A DNA stretch of 11,554 bases from the NCBI GenBank assembly GCA_020028195.1, contig JAHWYE010000022.1, forward strand, positions 1-11,554, written 5' to 3'. The number at the start of each line of letters is the position of its first letter. The stretch's first letter is position 1. The notes beneath the pieces are model-generated. The model had not been told where the DNA came from. It saw only the letters and a list, made by a program, of their open reading frames with translations, and did not search any database. Below, piece after piece: positions 7,373 to 11,554 of the stretch. The DNA is from Nitrospirota bacterium. Its GTDB lineage: Bacteria > Nitrospirota > Nitrospiria > Nitrospirales > Nitrospiraceae. The position numbers were made by a program, and so were the translations under genes.

Positions 7373-8005
7373 ATGCGTGCGGACGCGCGGGTTATCAAGG
7401 TCTGGTGTCTAGCGCTGCTGGTTGTCTCCTTCCCCGGCTGCGCCACCTCGCTCAAACGAGAAGGGCGGTGTCTGGCTAGTCTCACACCTGAGTTTTTACA
7501 CGCGACCGAGGAATTGGCAAGCCTGGAGGCTGCCTGGCGCCGGTCGCTCCTCAAGAGCGAGGACTCATTCCCGGCATCCAAGCCCCGGCACCTTGCAGAG
7601 CTGGATGGACCAGGAATATCCGCCCGCCCGTTTCTATCAGACTCCGATCCTCTGAAGTCAGGTTCAACGAATCGCCACAAGGAGGCGCGTCACGCCGCCC
7701 TGGAGGCGTACGCACGGTTGTTCGAGGCAAGGCTTCGCCACCAGCCCACGCTGGATTGGTACGGAAGGGTCTATGACCGGTTGCAGACGCGCCTGGAGGA
7801 AGAGCAGATTCTCTCTGACGTCCAATTGGTTCTGTTTACGGGGCCAGGCCTGCTCTTTTACCCGATCATCCGGTGGAATATCCACTCCGTGATGTGGGAT
7901 GGCTCCGACCCGGATGCCGATTCGGATTCCATCACCCTCTATTGCACTGATCGACTCGCGAAAGTGGCCGCCGTGCCGGAACCGATTTCCGTGGAGACGG
8001 AATGA
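7373..8005 (+). CDS. Predicted lipoprotein, function unknown
   Basis: I do not recognise a family. From the ATG at 7373 the 210-residue product begins with a basic n-region (MRADARVIK), a hydrophobic stretch (WCLALLVV) and SFPGC, so C23 is a plausible lipidation site, although Phe at -3 is non-canonical. After a variable linker (about 60-105) there is a helical charged region (104-150: EARHAALEAYARLFEARL and LQTRLEEEQ). A second hydrophobic segment follows (151-167, containing LVLFTGPGLLFYPII), then an acidic Asp/Ser patch (177-186) and a terminal part with TLYCTDRLAKV. The hydrophobic segment could be a transmembrane or amphipathic helix. ATG 7373 is chosen over a TTG at 7307 because GAGG (7361-7364) sits eight bases upstream and a promoter overlaps the TTG. 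The gene is probably transcribed alone, 235 bases after the upstream operon. Confidence 0.7.
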   Translation: MRADARVIKVWCLALLVVSFPGCATSLKREGRCLASLTPEFLHATEELASLEAAWRRSLLKSEDSFPASKPRHLAELDGPGISARPFLSDSDPLKSGSTNRHKEARHAALEAYARLFEARLRHQPTLDWYGRVYDRLQTRLEEEQILSDVQLVLFTGPGLLFYPIIRWNIHSVMWDGSDPDADSDSITLYCTDRLAKVAAVPEPISVETE

Positions 8006-8054
8006 CTACTGGTACGACGGAGTGAAGACCTGTGGGAGAACTGAGAGGGGAAAA

Positions 8055-8134
8055 ACGGTGGAGGGACATCTCCACAGGAGGAGAAGAGACATCAGGTGCT
8101 TCGGGGCACAACCGAAGCGCACAACCTCCACCGT
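8055..8134. repeat. Nested inverted repeat in non-coding DNA, potentially switch-like RNA structure
   Basis: ACGGTGGAGG (8055-8064) is a perfect 10-base reverse complement of CCTCCACCGT (8125-8134). Inside the arms is a second perfect stem, GCTTCGG (8098-8104) with CCGAAGC (8112-8118), around a 7-base loop. The left outer arm also pairs locally: GTGGAG (8058-8063) with CTCCAC (8070-8075) across a 6-base loop. The same GTGGAG can therefore pair with either of two CTCCAC copies (8070-8075 or 8126-8131), giving mutually exclusive folds. The element lies between the lipoprotein stop (8005) and the convergent minus-strand gene (ends 8242). No T-run follows on the + strand, so it is not a standard terminator. 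Function unknown. Confidence 0.6.
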
Positions 8135-8241
8135 ATTCAATAAAACACTTGGGAGGGCATTATGCAAGGGCCCTGCCTATCCAGTCTGGCAGAGCGTTTT
8201 CTCGTCTCGGAGCCGGACTCCAGGCAGGGAACTTTCCTATT

Positions 8242-8562
8242 CTAAGGTGAGGTGGGTTGCTTCGGCCAGAATTTGTGGCGGATCTGTGGAAGCTGAACGT
8301 TCTCGAAATTCGGGATGTCATAGAGACACCGGTCGATGGTTTCGACCTCCTGTTCCGTTAGCTCCAGGACGACCTTCTTCTTCCAGAACTGGTCCAGTGT
8401 GAAGTAATCGCCAGACTGCGGTCGCTCGGCAAGCAGCGCTTGCATCTTCTTAAACCCGGCGGTGTCCACCCCGGGGATCCGGCCCTTGTTCTTGTCAATG
8501 CACCATTTAATGACCTCGGCGATGCCGTACATTGTCATTTCGATCTTGGATGTCGGTTCCAT
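8242..8562 (-). CDS. Hypothetical protein, 106 residues, orphan on the minus strand
   Basis: I do not recognise this family. The product is a soluble, charged 106-residue protein with no signal peptide or transmembrane segment. It starts METPS-like (MEPTSKIEMTMYGIAEVIKW) with a helical N-terminus containing C21, a Lys-rich turn (CIDKNKGRIPGVD), a helix 36-47, GDYFTLDQFWKKKVVLELT (51-69), an acidic helix (EQEVETIDRCL, 70-80) and a Pro/aromatic tail. The start at 8562 is well supported: on the minus strand AGGAGG lies about five bases before the ATG. The frame extends another 45 codons upstream, but that part contains the promoter candidate and is probably untranslated. Sequence complexity and amino-acid composition look like a real protein, unlike the overlapping + strand frames. 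It is convergent with the lipoprotein gene and divergent from the FG-GAP gene. Confidence 0.75.
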   Translation of the reverse strand: MEPTSKIEMTMYGIAEVIKWCIDKNKGRIPGVDTAGFKKMQALLAERPQSGDYFTLDQFWKKKVVLELTEQEVETIDRCLYDIPNFENVQLPQIRHKFWPKQPTSP

Positions 8563-8585
8563 TGGCTCCTCCTCAGCGAGTGCAC

Positions 8586-8615
8586 ATTCTATCCCAAACA
8601 CCGGTTGGTATTCCA
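8586..8615 (-). promoter_or_regulatory. Candidate promoter for the minus-strand orphan gene
   Basis: Read on the minus strand, TAGAAT (8586-8591, 5/6 to TATAAT) is preceded by TGGAAT (8610-8615, only 3/6 to TTGACA) with an 18-base spacer. Transcription would start near 8580 and give a very short leader of under 20 bases, just enough for the AGGAGG before the ATG at 8562. The -10 is good and the -35 poor. Confidence 0.3.
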
Positions 8616-8656
8616 GAGGGGTCCTATGCCAGGGATTAGTTGCCCAGGGGAGTGGC

Positions 8657-8684
8657 AGATCTCCCTGGAGCGGGGCAGAGATCT
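8657..8684. repeat. Inverted repeat between divergent promoters, possible operator
   Basis: AGATCTC (8657-8663) and GAGATCT (8678-8684) are perfect inverted copies around a 14-base spacer. Each half also contains the palindrome AGATCT. The pair sits between the -35 of the minus-strand promoter candidate (8610-8615) and the -35 of the FG-GAP promoter candidate (8697-8702), where a regulator of one or both divergent genes would be expected. No regulator gene is seen nearby, so the role is speculative. Confidence 0.3.
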
Positions 8685-8696
8685 CTAACATGCCCA

Positions 8697-8725
8697 TTGC
8701 GAACGGCGGAAGGGCTTTGTATACT
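8697..8725 (+). promoter_or_regulatory. Candidate sigma70 promoter for the FG-GAP gene
   Basis: TTGCGA (8697-8702, 4/6) and TATACT (8720-8725, 5/6 to TATAAT) are separated by 17 bases. Transcription near 8732 gives a leader of about 100 bases before ATG 8838. Its position excludes the far-upstream ATG at 8640 as the real start. Confidence 0.5.
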
Positions 8726-8837
8726 CTCCCCGCGTTCCAGACCCTGTGACCAGTCCCGCGCTGCTGTGCCGTTACAGCGGGGTGCGCGGATCTTGACTCT
8801 TTGGTCTGGATCGCTCAGAGGTACTGTGTGCGACCGG

Positions 8838-10046
8838 ATGTTGCCTTCTCCCATCCCAGGTCCGTTGGTGCGTGCCGCTCAGCTCGTCCTGAGCTTGGCG
8901 CTCTTCTTGGGGCTGACGACGGTGGGTGGTGGGTGCTTTTTAGAAGGCGCGTATGTGCCGCCGGATCTCCTCTACCTGTTTGCGAGTTATCAGGTCGGGA
9001 AGAACCCCACATCGGTCACCACAGCTGATTTCAACCAGGATGGCCTCACCGATCTGATTACGACCAACATCGGCAATAATTCCTTGTCCATCCTGTTGGG
9101 CAACGGCGACGGGACCTTCAAAGATCAGGTCCAGATCGAGGCTGCCAGGGAACCCCGTGCCCTCGCGCTCAATGACTACAATGGAGACGGGTGGATGGAT
9201 GTCGCGGTCGCATGCTCTGGCAGCGATCAGATCGCCATTTTCTTCGGCCTCGCGAACGGAGCGTTTGGAGCAGGACAGCGCTATACGATTCACAGGACTC
9301 CCGTGTCCATCGCCAGCGGCGATTTGAACGGGGATCAGAAACCGGACCTTGTCGTTGCGTTGCGCAACGACAAGGTGAAAGTCCTGCTGGGTCATGGAGA
9401 CGGCTCGTTTTCGGAGGGTCCCCAATATGAACATGGCGACACACCAACCTCGCTGGCCGTCGCTGATTTGAACCAGGACGGGAAGCTGGATCTGGCGGTC
9501 TCCAATGGGGGCCCCATGAGCAGCGCCGTCTCGATCTGGTTGGGGAACGGCGACGGCACGTTCCGGGACCCGACCGACTACCGAACCGGCAAGCGGCCGC
9601 TGGCCGTCGGGTTTGCCGACTTCAATAATGACCGGATGACCGACCTCTTGGTCATCAACGGAGAAATGGATACGTTTACCATTTTCCTTGGAAACGGCAA
9701 TGGCACCTTCCAAAAGGGAAAGGAAGCCGGTGCGGACGCTGGTCCGGTCTACGGGGTGGCCAGGGACTTCAATGGCGACGAATTTGCCGATGTCGCGATT
9801 GTCAACATCCAATCGAACGACTTGTCGATTCTCTATGGACGCGGGGACGGCACGTTTCAATATCCGCCAAAGAACTACAAGACGAAAGGCGGACCTTTTG
9901 CCATCGCCACGCTCAGCCTCACCACCAAACGGGCAGAGGAAGAACCGGGATTGGTCACCGCAAACAACGGAGCCGGCAGTGTCTCCATCTTTCTACACAG
10001 AGGACTGAAATCCCACGCTCCTCACGCGGCGCCAGCCGCGTCGTGA
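8838..10046 (+). CDS. Exported FG-GAP/VCBS repeat protein, predicted seven-bladed beta-propeller
   Basis: A 402-residue protein of tandem repeats of about 49 residues. Six carry an FG-GAP calcium loop D-x-N-x-D-x-x-x-D: DFNQDGLTD (64), DYNGDGWMD (113), DLNGDQKPD (162), DLNQDGKLD (210), DFNNDRMTD (261) and DFNGDEFAD (310). A seventh unit (about 359-385) keeps the VTANNGAGSVSIFL strand pattern but has lost the acidic loop. Most blades also have a [IVF]-x-[LFY]-G-x-x-[ND]-G-x-F turn. Such propellers are extracellular ligand-binding or adhesive modules, as in integrin alpha; the ligand is unknown. The N-terminus has a hydrophobic signal segment (about 10-30) followed by GGGC (C33), possibly a lipidation site. 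The start is uncertain: ATG 8838 lacks a close SD, while a GTG at 8826 has AGAGG four bases upstream. Probably monocistronic. Confidence 0.88.
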   Translation: MLPSPIPGPLVRAAQLVLSLALFLGLTTVGGGCFLEGAYVPPDLLYLFASYQVGKNPTSVTTADFNQDGLTDLITTNIGNNSLSILLGNGDGTFKDQVQIEAAREPRALALNDYNGDGWMDVAVACSGSDQIAIFFGLANGAFGAGQRYTIHRTPVSIASGDLNGDQKPDLVVALRNDKVKVLLGHGDGSFSEGPQYEHGDTPTSLAVADLNQDGKLDLAVSNGGPMSSAVSIWLGNGDGTFRDPTDYRTGKRPLAVGFADFNNDRMTDLLVINGEMDTFTIFLGNGNGTFQKGKEAGADAGPVYGVARDFNGDEFADVAIVNIQSNDLSILYGRGDGTFQYPPKNYKTKGGPFAIATLSLTTKRAEEEPGLVTANNGAGSVSIFLHRGLKSHAPHAAPAAS

Positions 10047-10123
10047 TCCAGCTCTCACCGTTGTCTCACCGTCTCGACCGTATCGCTGCCGCTGACAGGC
10101 CCTGCGTGATTAGTCCCTCGTCC

Positions 10124-10152
10124 TTGACTGTGCTCAGATGGTCGGCTAGATT
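10124..10152 (+). promoter_or_regulatory. Candidate sigma70 promoter for the small membrane protein
   Basis: TTGACT (10124-10129, 5/6 to TTGACA), a 17-base spacer and TAGATT (10147-10152, 4/6 to TATAAT). Transcription near 10159 leaves about 60 bases before the GTG at 10220. It supports the short version of that gene. Confidence 0.45.
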
Positions 10153-10219
10153 GCCAGTAGGCTGCGTGCGGCCGTTGCCGTGCTCGTGGGTCCTGGCTGC
10201 AGGCGAGGGGTGGAGGCTG

Positions 10220-10420
10220 GTGAGAACGTTTATCTGGTGGTTTGGCATGGGATCTCTGACAACCCTCTCAGTGCTGATGGTGCAGGGAGGAGTTCGGGAT
10301 CTCCTGTACGGAACCCACCCAGCCGGCAGCGCGAGCGCGTTCTTGAGTTTTGCGATCACGATCCTGGGCGGAGGCCTGTTGGCCGGCTGTTTGGCCTTGA
10401 TCATGGTCCGCCTTCGTTGA
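10220..10420 (+). CDS. Small two-helix membrane protein, function unknown
   Basis: Not recognised. The frame is open from a GTG at 10043 (overlapping the FG-GAP stop), but residues encoded before 10220 look non-coding (Pro/Arg/Ser-rich) and a promoter candidate lies at 10124-10152. I therefore prefer the GTG at 10220, which has a GGAGG at 10212-10216 (only three bases away) and GAGGGG further back; an ATG at 10247 is another option. The 66-residue product has two hydrophobic helices, about 4-22 (FIWWFGMGSLTTLSVLMV) and 39-62 (SAFLSFAITILGGGLLAG onwards), linked by a loop with GGVRDLLYGTHPAGS, and ends MVRLR. The basic tail suggests the C-terminus is cytoplasmic, with both termini inside. A function cannot be inferred. 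Confidence 0.5.
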   Translation: MRTFIWWFGMGSLTTLSVLMVQGGVRDLLYGTHPAGSASAFLSFAITILGGGLLAGCLALIMVRLR

Positions 10421-10435
10421 GCCGGCACAATCCGC

Positions 10436-10465
10436 TTGACAGCACCAGGAGGCTTGCGGTAGAAG
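10436..10465 (+). promoter_or_regulatory. Candidate sigma70 promoter for the zinc-ribbon gene
   Basis: A perfect TTGACA (10436-10441) is followed after 18 bases by TAGAAG (10460-10465, 4/6 to TATAAT). The start near 10472 would leave a leader of about 70 bases before ATG 10541. The -35 is excellent and the -10 modest. It could also serve the carboxypeptidase gene downstream. Confidence 0.4.
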
Positions 10466-10540
10466 CCACGCTGGCGTTCACGAGTTCGGAGAAAACCTAC
10501 TGAGGCAGGTGCAGGTGGGGGCCACTGAATCGACACCGGT

Positions 10541-10729
10541 ATGCATTGCCTGAAGTGCAAAGGATTCATGATGATTGAACGGCACTACACGCTGGTCAAT
10601 CGCCGTCTGTATGCGCGCTGCCTCAATTGCGGATTCTGGCTGGACCTGGCGGATCTCTTGAGGTTTTTCCACAAGGTCCTCGACAATGGGTTCCGCGGCT
10701 CCAAGGTTCGTGAGACCTTCACACTCTAA
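10541..10729 (+). CDS. Small zinc-ribbon protein, function unknown
   Basis: A 62-residue protein with two CxxC knuckles, C3-x2-C6 in MHCLKCKGFM and C27-x2-C30 in ARCLNCGFWLD, spaced as in a zinc-ribbon that binds one zinc ion. The intervening RHYTLVNRRLY and the C-terminal LADLLRFFHKVLDNGFRGSK complete the small fold plus a helix. Short proteins of this layout, with the second knuckle in RCLNCG, are common as far as I recall in Nitrospira-like genomes, but no function is assigned; RNA or DNA binding or protein contact are all possible. ATG 10541 comes just before the first Cys pair and has no strong SD. A promoter candidate lies 70 bases upstream. The stop is only 10 bases before the first possible start of the carboxypeptidase gene, so co-transcription is possible. 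Confidence 0.72.
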   Translation: MHCLKCKGFMMIERHYTLVNRRLYARCLNCGFWLDLADLLRFFHKVLDNGFRGSKVRETFTL

Positions 10730-10739
10730 CCCTCATCTG

Positions 10740-11554
10740 ATGGACTCCCGCCATCTCCGTCCCCCTTGCCAGGGGGCACGTCTACGTGTGGACCGTCGGT
10801 GGTTACTACCGCTTCCTGGAATAGCGGTGCTGGTGGCTCTTCTGGGGGTGTTCGAACCGGCCCTCGCCTCGACCGGTACGCCGGCCATGTCCTCGGCCTC
10901 CCGTGCTGGCTTCTCAGACGCCATCAAGCCCTTCAGCCCGATCCGCCGGCACCGTTCGCCGGCCCACGGCATTCTCCTGAAAGACCTGACGACAGGACGG
11001 ACGCTCTATGAATTTCAGGCAGACCGGCGGTTGTCGCCTGCCAGCCTGACCAAAATCATGTCGGCCCTGGTGATCCTCGACTACGGAAATCTGGAGGACA
11101 TGGTCACGGTAAGCCGCGCAGCAGCAGCTGCCCCCAAAATCCGCTTGAGGCTTCGAGCCGGACAAGTCTTCCGCCTGGGAGATCTACTGAAAGCCATGCT
11201 GATTACGTCGGCCAACGACGCCTGCTTGGCGGCCGTCGAGCATGTGGCCGGGCCCCAAGAACAGTTCGTCCTGTTGATGAACACCAAGGCCAGTGCGCTG
11301 GGTCTGGTGGATACCCACTTCTCAAATGCCTGCGGCTTCGACGGCCCCGCTCATTACACGACTGCTGAAGACTTAGCCACGCTGAGCGAGATTGCCCTTC
11401 AACATCCGATCTTCAAAGCCTTCGTGCGCGAAGAAAGGGACGTCATCTACGCGGTGGACGGGGGCCGCTTCTATATGCTGAGAAACACGAATCGGTTGCT
11501 GGGCCGGCTGCCGGGCGTCGAGGGGGTGAAGACAGGGTTTACTTCAAAGGCAGG
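10740..11554 (+). CDS. dacA: D-alanyl-D-alanine carboxypeptidase (PBP5/DacA family), 3' end outside window
   Basis: Low-molecular-weight penicillin-binding protein that removes the terminal D-alanine from peptidoglycan pentapeptides in the periplasm. The 271 visible residues contain all three active-site motifs (numbering from ATG 10740): S-L-T-K (S102 nucleophile, K105) in SPASLTKIM, SAN (157-159) and KTG (264-266) in GVKTGFTSK. Other family features are GRTLYEFQADRRLSPAS, GFDGPAHYTTAEDLA and NTNRLLGRLPGVEGVKTG. A signal peptide with hydrophobic core LPGIAVLVALLGVF ends at ALA (41-43), followed by a Ser/Ala-rich linker. The start is uncertain: ATG 10740 has no SD and gives a long n-region, whereas GTG 10788 (MDRRW...) gives a textbook signal peptide with AGGGGG 11 bases upstream. 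The C-terminal domain and any membrane anchor are missing. The exact paralogue (dacA, dacC or dacD type) cannot be fixed. Confidence 0.93.
   Translation, partial: MDSRHLRPPCQGARLRVDRRWLLPLPGIAVLVALLGVFEPALASTGTPAMSSASRAGFSDAIKPFSPIRRHRSPAHGILLKDLTTGRTLYEFQADRRLSPASLTKIMSALVILDYGNLEDMVTVSRAAAAAPKIRLRLRAGQVFRLGDLLKAMLITSANDACLAAVEHVAGPQEQFVLLMNTKASALGLVDTHFSNACGFDGPAHYTTAEDLATLSEIALQHPIFKAFVREERDVIYAVDGGRFYMLRNTNRLLGRLPGVEGVKTGFTSKA

Noticed and set aside
8228..8237. Palindrome GGAACTTTCC near the end of the minus-strand gene
   Set aside because: A 10-base palindrome with no loop room and no T-run; expected by chance.
8032..8250. GTG-started 72-codon frame across the inverted repeat
   Set aside because: No SD at the GTG and low-complexity translation; the inverted repeat explains the sequence better. 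A different frame at 8162 has a proper SD and is discussed separately.
7899..8402. + strand frame of 167 codons overlapping the lipoprotein end and the minus-strand gene
   Set aside because: Arg/Ser/Pro-rich, no SD, and crosses two better supported genes on opposite strands. I also considered it as a frameshifted lipoprotein tail, but the lipoprotein frame ends naturally.
8640..8837. Upstream extension of the FG-GAP frame to ATG 8640
   Set aside because: It would bury the promoter candidate (8697-8725) in coding sequence and place the signal peptide 75 residues from the N-terminus.
8940..9860. Long open frame (306 codons) on the minus strand opposite the FG-GAP gene
   Set aside because: It is the mirror of the repetitive Asp/Gly/Asn-rich coding strand; the + strand frame has clear calcium-loop repeats and a signal peptide, and the antisense product matches no fold and has no SD.
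10043..10219. Upstream extension of the small membrane protein to GTG 10043
   Set aside because: The translated part is Pro/Arg/Ser-rich without SD and contains a good promoter match; only the part from 10220 resembles a protein.
1..11554. CRISPR arrays, tRNA/rRNA genes, transposases, integrases or toxin-antitoxin pairs
   Set aside because: Looked for on both strands; no spaced direct repeats, tRNA-like cloverleaf motifs or recognisable mobile or defence proteins were found.

Overview
The window is a GC-rich, gene-dense bacterial chromosome segment of about 11.5 kb with no rRNA, tRNA, CRISPR array, insertion sequence or other mobile element that I can recognise. Gene content and order, plus a protein made of tandem PCP_red-type repeats, suggest a Nitrospira-like member of the Nitrospirota. 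That assignment is an inference from memory of such genomes, not a database result.

Left half (1-7137), all on the + strand: a tightly packed housekeeping cluster. It holds the 3' end of a prephenate/arogenate dehydrogenase (tyrA), aroA (EPSP synthase carrying class II signature motifs), cmk, a PlsC-type acyltransferase, rpsA (ribosomal protein S1, six S1 domains), a short-form signal peptide peptidase (sppA), an IHF/HU-family DNA-binding protein and a 330-residue protein with four PCP_red-like repeats. The tyrA-aroA gap is about 19 bases, and aroA/cmk (ATGA) and cmk/plsC (GTGA) can overlap. The aroA-cmk-rpsA-ihfB core matches the order known in Escherichia coli, here with plsC and sppA interleaved. 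The cluster links aromatic amino-acid synthesis, CMP/dCMP phosphorylation, phospholipid synthesis, translation, envelope proteolysis and nucleoid architecture. The 58-base rpsA leader holds two adjacent hairpins, the second overlapping the Shine-Dalgarno sequence, which fits autoregulation by S1.

Right half (7138-11554): looser, accessory-looking genes, several with their own plausible sigma70 promoter. In order: a predicted lipoprotein of unknown function; a non-coding stretch with a nested inverted repeat (8055-8134); a minus-strand 106-residue orphan protein with a very strong ribosome binding site; a divergent intergenic region; an exported FG-GAP/VCBS protein that reads as a seven-bladed propeller; a 66-residue two-helix membrane protein; a 62-residue zinc-ribbon protein; and a D-alanyl-D-alanine carboxypeptidase (PBP5/DacA family) cut off by the window end.

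Most interesting for follow-up: the four-repeat PCP_red protein next to the IHF-like gene, the switch-like inverted repeats at 8055-8134, the rpsA leader, and the class II EPSP synthase signature. I did not find a convincing multi-gene novel defence or biosynthetic system.
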